DNA of 64,000 nt from Enterococcus faecalis_A (GTDB lineage: Bacteria; Bacillota; Bacilli; Lactobacillales; Enterococcaceae): NCBI GenBank assembly GCA_051295955.1, contig JBPDWA010000006.1, positions 1-64,000 of the forward strand, given 5' to 3'. Made by a program: the position numbers and the translations under genes. Positions 8,323 to 17,713 of the stretch are shown in pieces; the stretch's first letter is position 1; each line of letters opens with the position of its first letter. Under the pieces are notes generated by a model. It saw only the letters and a program-made list of their open reading frames with translations, was not told the DNA's origin and ran no database searches.

Positions 8323-8748
8323 ATGTCAGAAGAAAAAAATCTAGTAATTAATGCAAAAGATTCTTTAGGTGAAATTGTTATTGCACCTGAAGTGATTGAA
8401 GTAATTATCGGCATTGCCGCATCAAAGGTAGAAGGCGTTTATGGCATGCGTGGCACATTTGCCAACAATGTTAATGAACTTTTAGGGCGAGCAGCTCACG
8501 GCAAAGGTGTTTACTTAAAAACAGAGGCGGATGGACTTAAAGTAGATATCTATTGTTACTTAAATTATGGCATTTCCGTTCCAAAAGTAGCTCTAGAGAT
8601 GCAAGATAAGGTTAAACAACAAGTTTTATTTATGACTGATATTGACTTAGCGGAAGTCAATGTACATGTGGTTGCTGTCGTTCCTGAGAAATTACCAAAA
8701 CCTGATTTTGATGAATTATTTGCTGAAGACGGAGAAGAAGATGAGTAA
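8323..8748 (+). CDS. yqhY: Asp23/Gls24 family envelope stress protein (YqhY)
   Basis: This 141-residue protein belongs to the Asp23/DUF322 family. The conserved core LGEIVIAPEVIEVIIGIAASKVEGVYGM opens the domain, and ISVPKVALEMQDKVKQQVLFMTDIDLAEVNVHVVAV closes it. The tail is strongly acidic. In Bacillus subtilis the yqhY gene in this position has been linked to control of acetyl-CoA carboxylase, but that is family knowledge and cannot be read from the sequence. ATG 8323 follows GAGGAGG at 8 nt. The stop codon overlaps the nusB start (ATGAGTAA), so the two genes are translationally coupled. Confidence 0.92.
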   Translation: MSEEKNLVINAKDSLGEIVIAPEVIEVIIGIAASKVEGVYGMRGTFANNVNELLGRAAHGKGVYLKTEADGLKVDIYCYLNYGISVPKVALEMQDKVKQQVLFMTDIDLAEVNVHVVAVVPEKLPKPDFDELFAEDGEEDE

Positions 8749-9190
8749 GTTAGATTTAACTCGTCACGAGATCCGCGAAAAAGCTTTACAAGCGTTATTT
8801 CCTTTAGATTTTAACGCTGATTTAGACAAACAAGCTGCAATCGATCATGCACTGGCTTTGGATCACTATGAGATTGTTAGCGAAGACGGTCAAGATTTGG
8901 TTCCTGGCTATCTTGATTTACTAGTAGGCGGGGTTTGCGGCCGCAAAGCAGAATTAGACGAAATTATCAAAGATCACTTAGGAGAAAACTGGACGCTTAA
9001 GCGTTTGGCCAAAGTGGACGTAGTCATTATGCGAATCGCACTTTTTGAAATGGTGTATGTCTCTGATGTGCCTAATACAGTTGCTTTAAATGAAGCTCTT
9101 GAATTAACCAAAAAATATAGCGACGATCGTTCACGTAAGTTCGTTAACGGCGTGTTATCTAATGTCATGAAAGAAATCGATTCAAAGTAA
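8741..9190 (+). CDS. nusB: Transcription antitermination protein NusB
   Basis: NusB binds the boxA element of rRNA leaders with NusE (S10) to stop premature termination. The 149-residue all-helical product begins MSKLDLTRHEIREKALQALF and has the typical C-terminal half: NWTLKRLAKVDVVIMRIALFEM, VALNEALELTKKYSDD and RKFVNGVLSNV. ATG 8741 overlaps the yqhY stop and has GGAG 6 nt upstream. The position between yqhY and folD is the conserved Firmicutes arrangement. Confidence 0.96.
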   Translation: MSKLDLTRHEIREKALQALFPLDFNADLDKQAAIDHALALDHYEIVSEDGQDLVPGYLDLLVGGVCGRKAELDEIIKDHLGENWTLKRLAKVDVVIMRIALFEMVYVSDVPNTVALNEALELTKKYSDDRSRKFVNGVLSNVMKEIDSK

Positions 9191-9310
9191 CACTACTTTG
9201 AGTCGTTTTCTTTTATTTTTCATCGGTTAGTCATGTTCTGATTAGGTGTATTATGCTAGAATAGAATCTATAAAATGAATGACGAAAGTTAAGTAAAGGA
9301 GTGAACGGTT

Positions 9311-10156
9311 ATGGCCGAAATCATCAACGGGCGTCAGTTGGCTGATAAGATGCAAGCTGAACTCAGCACAGAAGTGGCTCAGCTAAAAGCAGCCGGGCTT
9401 CAACCTGGATTGGTAGTTTTGTTGGTAGGTGAAGATCAAGCGAGTCAAACATATGTAAAAAATAAAGAATTAGCGGCTAAGAAAATTGGGATTTTTTCTG
9501 AAATACGACGTTTTCCAGAGTCCATAACTGAAGTAGAATTGTTGCAGGCAATTGAAATGTGCAATCAGGATGCTCGTTTTCATGGGATTTTGGTACAGTT
9601 ACCGCTGCCTAAACATATAGATGAAGAAAAAGTGCTATTGGCTATTGATCCCTTGAAAGATGTCGATGGCTTTCATCCGCTAAACCTAGGGCGGTTATTT
9701 GTTGGAAAGCCTACGATGATTCCTTGCACACCCTATGGCATTATGAAAATGCTTGCTGCTTATCAAATTAACGTAGCAGGCAAACATGCGCTGGTCATTG
9801 GTCGCAGTAATATTGTCGGCAAACCGATGGCGCATCTTTTACTGATGGATAATGCCACAGTAACTGTTGCTCATTCGAAAACACAAAATTTAGCGGCCCT
9901 TGCCAAAGAAGCAGATATTTTAGTGGCTGCCATTGGCCAAGCTGAATTTGTCACGAAAGAATTTGTCAAACCTGGAGCTGTAGTGATTGATGTAGGAATG
10001 AATCGCAATGCTTCGGGCAAATTGGTGGGTGATGTGAAGTTTGACGAAGCGGCTCCCCTTGCCAGCTACATCACACCAGTTCCCAAAGGTGTTGGACCTA
10101 TGACTATTACGATGCTGATGGAACAAACAGTGGCAGCAGCAAAAAAACAGAAATAA
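9311..10156 (+). CDS. folD: Bifunctional methylenetetrahydrofolate dehydrogenase/cyclohydrolase
   Basis: FolD interconverts 5,10-methylene-THF and 10-formyl-THF and feeds purine and formyl-methionine synthesis. The 281 residues are the full family length. Visible signatures are VGEDQASQTYVKNKELAAKKIG (with the catalytic Lys of YVKNK), the PLPKH and DPLKDVDGFHP blocks of the substrate pocket, GRSNIVGKPMAHLLL for the dinucleotide-binding loop and PVPKGVGPMTITMLM near the end. AAGGAG precedes ATG 9311. A 120-bp gap after nusB could hold a promoter. Confidence 0.97.
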   Translation: MAEIINGRQLADKMQAELSTEVAQLKAAGLQPGLVVLLVGEDQASQTYVKNKELAAKKIGIFSEIRRFPESITEVELLQAIEMCNQDARFHGILVQLPLPKHIDEEKVLLAIDPLKDVDGFHPLNLGRLFVGKPTMIPCTPYGIMKMLAAYQINVAGKHALVIGRSNIVGKPMAHLLLMDNATVTVAHSKTQNLAALAKEADILVAAIGQAEFVTKEFVKPGAVVIDVGMNRNASGKLVGDVKFDEAAPLASYITPVPKGVGPMTITMLMEQTVAAAKKQK

Positions 10157-10165
10157 GGTGAATCA

Positions 10166-11509
10166 ATGACGCAACAGTATTTAACGGTGACGGCGTTGAC
10201 GAAGTATTTAAAGCGTAAATTTGACGCAGATCCATATTTAGGAAGAGTTTATTTGACTGGCGAAATTTCTAATTTTCGTTTGCGAGCAAATGCTCATCAG
10301 TATTTCAGTCTGAAAGACGATCATGCCAAGATCTCGGCGATTATGTTCAAATCCGCTTTTCAAAAGCTTAAATTTCAGCCTAAGGAGGGCATGAAAGTTT
10401 TAGTGGTTGGACGAGTGTCCTTATATGAAAGTGGCGGCTCCTATCAAGTTTACGTGGAGCATATGGAGCCTGATGGAATTGGTGCTTTATATCAAGCTTT
10501 AGCAGAACTGCGAGAAAAATTAAGCAAAGAAGGCTTATTTGATGGACCAAAAAAATCTTTACCTCGTTATCCTAAACGAATTGCTGTAATAACAAGTCCC
10601 AGCGGTGCTGTCATCCGAGATATTATTACAACTGTGAAACGACGTTTTCCAATCACGCAATTGGTTCTTTTCCCGACCTTAGTTCAAGGAGAGCAGGCGG
10701 CAGATGATCTAGTTAGAAACATTCAACGAGTTGAAGCTTTGGGTACTTTTGATACAATGATTATTGGACGTGGCGGCGGTTCGATTGAGGACTTATGGCC
10801 GTTTAATGAAGAGCGGGTAGCTCGAGCGATTTATGCTGCCAAAACACCGGTAATTTCTTCTGTTGGGCACGAAACAGATGTGACGATCGCTGACCTTGTT
10901 GCTGATGTTCGGGCAGCTACACCAACGGCTGCTGCTGAATTAGCGGTGCCGGTTCTCAATGAAGAGTTATTGAAGATTAATGATCGCAAAAGCCGCTTGG
11001 AGCAAAGTTTTCTCCATGTGCTACAGCAAAGGGCTCAGCGTTTTCAGCGCTTGCAAGAATCCTATGTTTTTAAGCAGCCTAATCGGCTTTACGAAGGACA
11101 GTCCATCAAGTTGGATCAAACGATTCAACGTTTAATGAAAGCAATGGAAACTATTTATCATCAAAGTCAACGGAAAGCGCAAGCTATTATCTTTGAATTG
11201 CAACAGCAGTCACCTAAAGGACAGTTACGAGAATTGCAACAGCAAGTAAATTACCTGAATAAAACCTTGTTGGATCGCATTCAGCAAATAATGGCTGACA
11301 AGCAAGTTCAATTTGCTTCAACAGTTCAGCAATTAGAATTGTTGAGCCCTTTAAAAATCATGGGACGTGGGTATAGTTACACCACCAAAGAAGAACGAGT
11401 GATTAAATCAGTAGCTGAATTGTCAACCGATGATACAGTTACGATTCATTATGCAGATGGCACGATTGAAGCCGCAGTTCAATCAGTAGTGTCGAAAAAG
11501 AAGGAGTAG
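10166..11509 (+). CDS. xseA: Exodeoxyribonuclease VII large subunit
   Basis: XseA is the catalytic and DNA-binding subunit of exonuclease VII, which degrades single-stranded DNA from both ends. It has 447 residues. The N-terminal OB fold (LTGEISNFRLRANAHQYFSLKDD) lies at about residues 25-60. The catalytic domain starts about 130 with RIAVITSPSGAVIRDI and contains GRGGGSIEDLWPFNEE, SSVGHETDVTIADLVADVRAATPTAAAE. The C-terminal 170 residues are long Gln-rich coiled coils. It starts 9 bp after folD and is followed 6 bp later by xseB, its partner subunit. Confidence 0.96.
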   Translation: MTQQYLTVTALTKYLKRKFDADPYLGRVYLTGEISNFRLRANAHQYFSLKDDHAKISAIMFKSAFQKLKFQPKEGMKVLVVGRVSLYESGGSYQVYVEHMEPDGIGALYQALAELREKLSKEGLFDGPKKSLPRYPKRIAVITSPSGAVIRDIITTVKRRFPITQLVLFPTLVQGEQAADDLVRNIQRVEALGTFDTMIIGRGGGSIEDLWPFNEERVARAIYAAKTPVISSVGHETDVTIADLVADVRAATPTAAAELAVPVLNEELLKINDRKSRLEQSFLHVLQQRAQRFQRLQESYVFKQPNRLYEGQSIKLDQTIQRLMKAMETIYHQSQRKAQAIIFELQQQSPKGQLRELQQQVNYLNKTLLDRIQQIMADKQVQFASTVQQLELLSPLKIMGRGYSYTTKEERVIKSVAELSTDDTVTIHYADGTIEAAVQSVVSKKKE

Positions 11510-11515
11510 TGGAGA

Positions 11516-11746
11516 ATGGCAGCAGAAGAAAAAACTTTTGAGCAATCATTAAATGCTTTAGAAGAAATTGTCCAACGGCTGGAACGAGGTGATGTACCTC
11601 TTGAAGAAGCACTGGAAGCCTTTCAAGAAGGCATGGCTTTAAGCAAACAATGTCAAGATACTTTGGAAAAAGCCGAAAAAACGTTAACGAAAATGATGAC
11701 TGAAAGCAACAGTGAAATCTTGTTTGAAGAGAGCGAGGCTGAATGA
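11516..11746 (+). CDS. xseB: Exodeoxyribonuclease VII small subunit
   Basis: This 76-residue two-helix protein binds XseA as multiple copies. The family core FEQSLNALEEIVQRLERGDVPLEEALEAFQEGMAL is intact, followed by a second helix and an acidic tail. GGAG lies just upstream of ATG 11516. Its TGA overlaps the ATG of ispA, pointing to translational coupling. Confidence 0.95.
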   Translation: MAAEEKTFEQSLNALEEIVQRLERGDVPLEEALEAFQEGMALSKQCQDTLEKAEKTLTKMMTESNSEILFEESEAE

Positions 11747-12627
11747 TGCAGACGTTGGCTCAGCAGCAGTTGGTACAGGTTGAACAAGAGATGGAAGCTT
11801 TTATTTGCGAGCATACCAACAACGAGTTGTTGCAAGAGGCAATGCTATATTCGATTCATGCAGGCGGCAAGCGGTTGCGGCCCTTGTTGGTTTTAACAAC
11901 AGTTGCGGCTTTTCAAAAAGAGCTGGATAAGGCTGTGTATCAAGTTGCAGGTGCTTTGGAAATGGTCCACACTTATTCTTTGATTCATGATGACTTACCT
12001 GCAATGGATAATGATGACTTGCGTCGGGGCAAGCCGACCAATCATAAGGTTTTTGGCGAAGCTCACGCTATTTTGGCAGGGGATGGCTTATTAACGGGAG
12101 CCTTTCAATTATTATCATTAAGTCAAATAGGTTTATCTGAAAAGGTTTTGTTGCTACAACAGCTTAGTCGAGCGGCTGGAACCCAAGGAATGGTTGCTGG
12201 CCAAGCCGGAGATATACAAGGAGAACGTCAAGCATTGGATTTGGCTCAATTAGCAGCAGTGCATGAAAGAAAAACCGGAGCTCTGATTGAGTTTGCCTTA
12301 GTGGCAGGCGGCATATTAGCTCAACAGCCGGAAGTTGTTATTTCATTGTTGGCGCAATTTGCCAAACATTATGGACTAGCTTTTCAAATAAGAGATGATC
12401 TATTAGATGTGACCAGTTCTGAACAAGCTCTAGGCAAAAAAGTCGGACGTGATCAAGCGCTGAATAAAAGTACGTATCCGAGCCTTTTGGGTTTAGCGGG
12501 CGCTAAGGAAGCTTTGGCTCAACAGCTTTCATCAGGTACTGAGGTTTTAAGGATTTTGAAAACAACAGTGCCGAACTTTCAGCCGGAAGAATTGGCACAA
12601 TTATTACAGCAATTGCAATTGACGTAG
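11743..12627 (+). CDS. ispA: Farnesyl diphosphate synthase (geranyltranstransferase)
   Basis: The enzyme builds C15 prenyl diphosphate from IPP and DMAPP and so feeds undecaprenyl phosphate, the carrier for peptidoglycan and the epa polysaccharide. The 294-residue product has both aspartate-rich motifs: HDDLPAMDNDDLRRGKPTNH (about residues 86-105) and QIRDDLLDVT (about 215). GGKRLRP near residue 43 is the IPP-binding block. dxs, which follows ispA in bacilli, is absent; tlyA comes next. This fits organisms that make IPP by the mevalonate route. ATG 11743 or 11746 may be used. Confidence 0.95.
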   Translation: MMQTLAQQQLVQVEQEMEAFICEHTNNELLQEAMLYSIHAGGKRLRPLLVLTTVAAFQKELDKAVYQVAGALEMVHTYSLIHDDLPAMDNDDLRRGKPTNHKVFGEAHAILAGDGLLTGAFQLLSLSQIGLSEKVLLLQQLSRAAGTQGMVAGQAGDIQGERQALDLAQLAAVHERKTGALIEFALVAGGILAQQPEVVISLLAQFAKHYGLAFQIRDDLLDVTSSEQALGKKVGRDQALNKSTYPSLLGLAGAKEALAQQLSSGTEVLRILKTTVPNFQPEELAQLLQQLQLT

Positions 12628-12640
12628 AAAGAAGGCCTTT

Positions 12641-13456
12641 ATGAAAAAAGAACGGGTGGATGTGCTGGCGTTTACTCAAGGATTATTTGAAACTAGAGAA
12701 AAAGCTAAGCGCGGTGTTATGGCCGGGCAAGTATATAATGACAAAAATGAACGCTTGGACAAGCCGGGAGAAAAAATTTCAATCGAAACACTGTTACAGA
12801 TTAAAGGTCATCAACTGCCTTATGTGTCCCGTGGTGGGTTGAAATTGGAAAAAGCACTGAAAGTATTCCAATTGGATGTTACAGATAAAATAATTTTAGA
12901 TATTGGTGCTTCTACCGGTGGGTTTACCGATGTTGCTTTACAAAAAGGCGCTCGTTTAAGCTATGCTTTAGATGTTGGCTATAATCAGCTAGCGTGGAAA
13001 ATTCGCCAGGATGAACGGGTAGTCGTGATGGAACGCACTAATTTTCGTTATAGCAAACCAGAAGATTTTACCTGCGGGCTGCCGGAAATGGCCACTATTG
13101 ATGTGTCGTTTATTTCACTACGATTGATTTTGCCGCCTTTACATGAAATCTTACGGTCCGGGGGTTCTGTGGTGGCGTTGATTAAGCCTCAGTTTGAAGC
13201 AGGTAAAGAATTTGTGGGTAAAAAAGGGATTGTCCGTGATCCTAAGATTCATCAACTGGTAATTGAAGAGATTGTTGCATTTGCAACGCAACATGGCTAT
13301 GATGTAAAAGCCTTAGATTTTTCTCCGATTACTGGAGGTGAAGGAAACATTGAATTTTTAATTCATTTGATTTCCGTCCCGGAATTGGGAAGTTACCAAA
13401 GTTCAACGAGTATTGAGGCAGTTGTCGCTTTTGCTCATGAGCAATTAGATAAGTAA
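12641..13456 (+). CDS. tlyA: TlyA family rRNA 2'-O-methyltransferase
   Basis: The protein has 271 residues: an N-terminal S4 RNA-binding domain (residues 1-65, with KRGVMAGQVY and the basic strand), then an FtsJ-like SAM methyltransferase domain. The SAM loop is ILDIGASTGGFTDVALQKGA. Later blocks are DVSFISLRLILPPL and LIKPQFEAGKE. Members in mycobacteria methylate 16S and 23S rRNA (capreomycin sensitivity), and the old annotation was hemolysin. The target in this lineage is not proven. It lies 13 bp after ispA in the same operon. Confidence 0.92.
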   Translation: MKKERVDVLAFTQGLFETREKAKRGVMAGQVYNDKNERLDKPGEKISIETLLQIKGHQLPYVSRGGLKLEKALKVFQLDVTDKIILDIGASTGGFTDVALQKGARLSYALDVGYNQLAWKIRQDERVVVMERTNFRYSKPEDFTCGLPEMATIDVSFISLRLILPPLHEILRSGGSVVALIKPQFEAGKEFVGKKGIVRDPKIHQLVIEEIVAFATQHGYDVKALDFSPITGGEGNIEFLIHLISVPELGSYQSSTSIEAVVAFAHEQLDK

Positions 13457-13658
13457 CTAGCAGTAAGTCAGAAGCAGTTTGTTTCTTAAACTAACGCTTG
13501 TATGAACAGGCTTGGTCAGAGAAATGAAGCCATGTTTCTGGCTTATTTTTGCTTTCATATAGATGAGCGTGCTGTCAGCAAGTTCGTTGGGGAAGCTGTG
13601 GAAATCAGTCGATTGATCAGTAGTATGGCATTGACGCTAACACGCTTGATATTCCTAC

Positions 13659-13687
13659 TTTCAAAATGCAATAAAATAAGCTATGAT
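13659..13687 (+). promoter_or_regulatory. Candidate promoter of argR-recN
   Basis: TTTCAA and TATGAT are 17 bp apart, ending 30 bp before the argR start, in the 260-bp gap after tlyA. Confidence 0.5.
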
Positions 13688-13717
13688 GAAAACAAGAGAA
13701 ACGTCGTGAAGGAGTAG

Positions 13718-14173
13718 ATGAGATTGAGAAAAAAAGAGCGGCATCGGTTAATCACTCGCTTGCTTACTGAAAAAAATATCCAAAAACAAGATGATTTCGT
13801 CCATTATTTACAGGAAAAAGGAGTCACGGTTACTCAAGCGACGATTTCCCGTGATATTAAAGATATGAAGCTAATCAAAGTACCTTCTGTTGAAGGCGGC
13901 TATCGTTATAGTTTGCCGGCAGTCAGCCGAGCAGATACTAGCGCCAAGTTAGATAAATTGCTAAAAGATGCCTTTATTTCAACGGATCAGATGGAAAAGT
14001 ACGTTGTGTTACATACGATTCCAGGAAATGCTGCCGCTTGTGCAAACTTAATTGAAAAAAAACATCAGAAGTGTTTATTCGCAACGATTAGTGATGACGA
14101 CAGCGTACTGATGATTGCGAAAACAGAAGCAGCTGCGCAAGAATTGTACCAAGAGTTTTTGGAGTATTTATAG
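13718..14173 (+). CDS. argR: ArgR/AhrC family arginine repressor
   Basis: This arginine-responsive hexameric regulator has 151 residues. The N-terminal winged helix (residues 1-70) includes VTQATISRDIKDMKLIKV, the DNA-recognition segment. The C-terminal domain carries LHTIPGNAAACANLIEKK and TISDDDSVLMIAKTE, the arginine-binding and trimerisation blocks (the GTIAGDDT-like motif is altered to ATISDDDS). The gene sits next to recN, the conserved Firmicutes location of ahrC. AGGAG is very close to ATG 13718; TTG 13724 is a possible alternative. Confidence 0.92.
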   Translation: MRLRKKERHRLITRLLTEKNIQKQDDFVHYLQEKGVTVTQATISRDIKDMKLIKVPSVEGGYRYSLPAVSRADTSAKLDKLLKDAFISTDQMEKYVVLHTIPGNAAACANLIEKKHQKCLFATISDDDSVLMIAKTEAAAQELYQEFLEYL

Positions 14174-14191
14174 ATTGTGAGGTAGATGAGG

Positions 14192-15874
14192 ATGTTACAA
14201 GAACTTTCAGTAAAAAACTTCGCCATAATCTCGGCCTTGCATCTGGAGTTTCAGATGGGAATGACCGTCTTAACGGGAGAAACAGGAGCTGGGAAATCCA
14301 TCATTATTGATGCAATGGGTCTTTTAACAGGCGGACGCGGCTCAAGCGATTACATACGTCAAGGAGCTGCTAAGTGTACTCTAGAAGGATTATTTACACC
14401 ACCTGAAAATCCGGAGTTGACTCAATTGCTAGATGACTTAGGTATTGAATCACAAGACGAGGGATTGATTATTCAGCGAGATATCACTGCTTCAGGAAAA
14501 AACGTTTGTCGTGTTAATGGTCGGATAGTCACTATAGCAAATCTAAGAAAAATGGGTGAATATTTAGTGGATATTCATGGCCAAAATGAACACCAAGAAC
14601 TGATGCAAAGCGAACGCCATATTCATATGTTGGATGATTTTGGTGGTCAAAAACTGTTGGCGATTAAACAGCAGTATCAAACCTTGTATGGAGAATATCG
14701 CTTGCTGGAGCAAAAAGTGCGAAATCGACAAAAAAATGAAAAAGAATTTGCACAACGAATGGATATGCTGCATTTTCAAAGTGACGAAATTGCAGCAGCC
14801 AATTTACTTCCGGGAGAAGAAGAACAGCTCATGGAAGAACGGAATAAATTAAGCAATTTTCAAAAGATTGCCGATGCACTGGCAGCCAGCTATGCAGCGA
14901 TTAACGAAGAAGAAAATAGCAGTTTGGATAAAATCGGTTTTGCAATGAATGAATTGGCTTCAGTTGAAATGCTGGATCCTGAGTATAAGGCATTAGCCGA
15001 TACAGTTCAAAATGCCTATTACTTATTACAGGAAGCTAGTGGTGATTTATCTCGGCAAGTAGATGGACTTGAATTGAATGAAGATCGGCTGAATGAAGTG
15101 GAATTAAGATTGGAACTCATCCGACAAATGAAACGCAAATATGGCGATTCTATTGAAACGATTCTAGCTTATTATCAAGAGATCACGCAAGAGCTAGCTG
15201 ATGCTGATTTTTTAGAAGGCCGCACAGGTGAATTGGAAGCGTTGCTCCAGGAAAAGCAAAAAGCGGTGATTCATCAAGGGTTACAATTGCGTAAAATCAG
15301 AAAACAAATCGCCGGTCAGCTACAAGAAAATATCTTACGTGAACTAAAAGAGCTGTACATGGAACGTACTGAATTTGAAGTTCGCTTTACAAAGCATACG
15401 CCAGAACAGTTGACGGAAAATGGCTTGGATGACGTAGAGTTCTATATTACGACCAACCCGGGAGAGCCTTTGAAACCATTGGTAAAAGTCGCTTCAGGTG
15501 GAGAATTATCCCGAGTGATGCTAGCGTTAAAAACAATTTTTTCCAAAACTCAGGGTATTACCAGCATCGTATTTGATGAAGTGGATACCGGTGTCAGTGG
15601 TCGTGTGGCTCAAGCTATCGCAGATAAAATCTATCAGATCTCCCAAGGCTCACAAGTGCTTTGTATCACGCATTTGCCGCAAGTAGCCGCTGTAGCGGAT
15701 GAACAATATTTTATTGCCAAAGAGATTGTAGGTGAGCGGACGGAAACCAAGGTTCAGGTTCTTACGCCTGACGAGCGGATTGCTGAGATTGCCAGAATGC
15801 TGGCCGGCAGTGAAATTACCAAATTAACAATCGAACATGCCAAAGAATTATTAAACATGGCACAAAAAAAATAA
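14192..15874 (+). CDS. recN: DNA repair protein RecN
   Basis: RecN is an SMC-like ATPase that gathers broken DNA ends before recombination. It has 560 residues. The Walker A motif GETGAGKS lies at residues 29-36. Long coiled-coil arms with an EQLMEERNKLSNFQ linker follow, then the ABC signature SGGELSRVMLALK and Walker B SIVFDEVDTGVSG near residues 430-475, and ITHLPQVAA after that. ATG 14192 has GAGG at 9 nt; ATG 14186 is too close to it. It follows argR by 18 bp and ends in a strong terminator. Confidence 0.95.
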   Translation: MLQELSVKNFAIISALHLEFQMGMTVLTGETGAGKSIIIDAMGLLTGGRGSSDYIRQGAAKCTLEGLFTPPENPELTQLLDDLGIESQDEGLIIQRDITASGKNVCRVNGRIVTIANLRKMGEYLVDIHGQNEHQELMQSERHIHMLDDFGGQKLLAIKQQYQTLYGEYRLLEQKVRNRQKNEKEFAQRMDMLHFQSDEIAAANLLPGEEEQLMEERNKLSNFQKIADALAASYAAINEEENSSLDKIGFAMNELASVEMLDPEYKALADTVQNAYYLLQEASGDLSRQVDGLELNEDRLNEVELRLELIRQMKRKYGDSIETILAYYQEITQELADADFLEGRTGELEALLQEKQKAVIHQGLQLRKIRKQIAGQLQENILRELKELYMERTEFEVRFTKHTPEQLTENGLDDVEFYITTNPGEPLKPLVKVASGGELSRVMLALKTIFSKTQGITSIVFDEVDTGVSGRVAQAIADKIYQISQGSQVLCITHLPQVAAVADEQYFIAKEIVGERTETKVQVLTPDERIAEIARMLAGSEITKLTIEHAKELLNMAQKK

Positions 15875-15922
15875 AAGGTGGGATAGAAGGTTACAAAGCC
15901 GACTATCCTACCTTTTATTTTG
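15873..15922 (+). terminator. Rho-independent terminator after recN
   Basis: The stem AAAAGGTGGGATAG pairs with CTATCCTACCTTTT (one mismatch, 16-nt loop) and is followed by ATTTTGTT. It starts at the recN stop codon. Confidence 0.88.
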
Positions 15923-15960
15923 TTGTATATTGCGGGCTGAAATGACTGCAGGTATTAGTC

Positions 15961-16071
15961 TTAGAGACTAAGAATAGCAGTTAGTAAAGTTGAGCCGACA
16001 ATCGCTAACAACATCAACCAAACAACAATCTTGGTGATTTTGGAAAATTTACTTTGTTGTTTGTCGTTCAT
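15961..16071 (-). CDS. Very small membrane protein, DUF4044-like, 36 aa
   Basis: A 36-residue frame on the minus strand starts at ATG 16071, with AAGGACG upstream, and stops at 15961. It consists of a short basic head (MNDKQQSKFSKITK) and one membrane helix (IVVWLMLLAIVGSTLLTAIL). This is the layout of the DUF4044 proteins of about 35 residues in Lactobacillales, whose function is unknown. It lies just downstream of the minus-strand corA gene and may be cotranscribed with it across the 69-bp gap. Confidence 0.7.
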   Translation of the reverse strand: MNDKQQSKFSKITKIVVWLMLLAIVGSTLLTAILSL

Positions 16072-16140
16072 ATATTCCACGTCCTTTTTGTCATTACTGT
16101 GTTCAGTTTACCTTTTTTTGCGGCAAACAGCAACTAAAAA

Positions 16141-17097
16141 TTAAAGTAAGTTCTTCTTTTTTAAGCTGCGGATCGCCCAAACGCACAAAACGACTGTAAT
16201 GATGAAAATCCACCAAAAAGCGTCTGCCCGCTCAGCAAAAGGCAATTTCACGTTCATCCCAAAGACGCCACCAATAATGGCTGGAATTGTTAAAACAATA
16301 GTTAAAGAAGTTAAAATTTTCATTACATTGTTGAGGTTGTTAGAAACAATCGCCGAAAAGGTGCTACTGATATTGTCAACTAATTTCAGTTGAATCTGAG
16401 TAGAAGTTAAACCTTGTTTCGTTTCAACCAGAATATCGTGTAAATGAGGCAGATGTTCTTTGGGATCATTTACTAATTTGATGCGATATAAACGTTTTAA
16501 TACTTCCGCATTTGCTGAAAGCGCTGATTCAAAATAAACTAAGCTTTTTTGAATATCCATCATTTGGTAGAGTTGGCTATTTTCAGTAGATACTTGTAGC
16601 TCACCTTCCAACTTGGCTGTTTGTTTGGTTAATTCTTTTAAGTATAAATTGAAAGATAATGATATCTCCCACAAAAGCTGTAAAAATAATGTTTGTTCAA
16701 CAGAGATTGTACTGGAGACAAATGTTTGCGTTAATAAAAGTTTGGCAAAGTCTGCCGTATCATCAGAGACTGTCAGCAATTGTCCATTATTTGTGAGAAT
16801 AATTGCAAATGGGCAGGTTTCTAACTGCATATAACCGCTAGGACTAACACTGGCTTTCGGGTAGCGCATTAGCATTAACAATGGTTGTTCCTGTTGGTTT
16901 TGATAAAGACCTTCAAAGCGAGCATTTTCTTGGGCGTCAAGGGCGCCAGTAATGTAGTCTCTTGGCAAATTATAAGTAGTAATTAATTGGGTGATTTCTT
17001 CTTCGCTGGGATGTTCCACACGAATCCACTTAACGTCAGTACTCGGCTGGTTAACTGTCACCAGCTGTTGATTCTTCATTGTTAAATAATTAATCAA
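16141..17097 (-). CDS. corA: CorA family divalent cation transporter
   Basis: CorA-type pentameric channels take up Mg2+ and sometimes other divalent ions. The 318-residue product has a large cytoplasmic N-terminal domain, a long helix with DIQKSLVYFESALSANAEVLKRL, and two C-terminal membrane helices. The pore signature GMN (residues 280-282, in GGVFGMNVKLP) lies between them, and the tail is basic. The periplasmic loop is short (PFAERADAF). It is a single gene, with the 36-aa membrane protein 69 bp downstream. Confidence 0.92.
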   Translation of the reverse strand: MINYLTMKNQQLVTVNQPSTDVKWIRVEHPSEEEITQLITTYNLPRDYITGALDAQENARFEGLYQNQQEQPLLMLMRYPKASVSPSGYMQLETCPFAIILTNNGQLLTVSDDTADFAKLLLTQTFVSSTISVEQTLFLQLLWEISLSFNLYLKELTKQTAKLEGELQVSTENSQLYQMMDIQKSLVYFESALSANAEVLKRLYRIKLVNDPKEHLPHLHDILVETKQGLTSTQIQLKLVDNISSTFSAIVSNNLNNVMKILTSLTIVLTIPAIIGGVFGMNVKLPFAERADAFWWIFIITVVLCVWAIRSLKKKNLL

Positions 17098-17288
17098 AGG
17101 CTCTTCACTCCGTTCAAAAATCTTAAGGCTACTTTTATTATACGAAAAAATTATTACAAAAGGGATAGAAATGCTTGGTTATGCAATATTATTGTAATTA
17201 GGTATCAATTTTTAAAAGAAATGAAACATCTGTGTAACGTTGATCAAGTATAGTTATGGTAGGTATAGTGAAAGGAATTGTTGTAAGA

Positions 17289-17660
17289 ATGGTGTCACCA
17301 TCAATTGTTAGAGTATTTTGGTATTTATTCCCGATTATCGTACTGTTTGCATGTAATTACTTAGTTTCCACTTTTTCGCTGACGAAGCGATTTAAAATAA
17401 AGGCACCTGACATCGCGATCCCTTTTTTATTTATCGGTTTACACGAACTATCAAAAGATAGTTACAATCAATCAATTGTACCTTATGTAATTATTTCAGT
17501 ATTGTTATTAGGCATTGGCGTCGCTTTTTTTCAAGCGTATTACTACGGAGAAATTTTATATGGCAGATACTTCAAAATGTTTTGGCGACTTACGTTCTTG
17601 CTAACGCTTTTGCTATATATTTTGATGATTTTGTTCAATATCGGTCATTTTTTAGGCTGA
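17289..17660 (+). CDS. DUF3397-like membrane protein
   Basis: A 123-residue integral membrane protein with four predicted helices at about residues 8-28, 40-58, 66-85 and 100-120. FKIKAPDIAIPFLFIGLHELSKDSYNQSIVPY between helices 1 and 3 is the most conserved-looking part. Size, topology and position right before mraZ match the DUF3397 family of lactic acid bacteria, whose function is unknown. AAAGGAA upstream favours ATG 17289; an in-frame ATG at 17256 would add 11 residues but lacks a binding site. Confidence 0.72.
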   Translation: MVSPSIVRVFWYLFPIIVLFACNYLVSTFSLTKRFKIKAPDIAIPFLFIGLHELSKDSYNQSIVPYVIISVLLLGIGVAFFQAYYYGEILYGRYFKMFWRLTFLLTLLLYILMILFNIGHFLG

Positions 17661-17713
17661 TACTCCGTAGCGAATAGGGGAAAATTGAGGTCAGTACCGA
17701 AGTCCTCCACTTC

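Noticed and set aside
13502..13717. 71-codon frame between tlyA and argR
   Set aside because: It has no suitable binding site, overlaps the argR promoter and binding site, and resembles no protein family.
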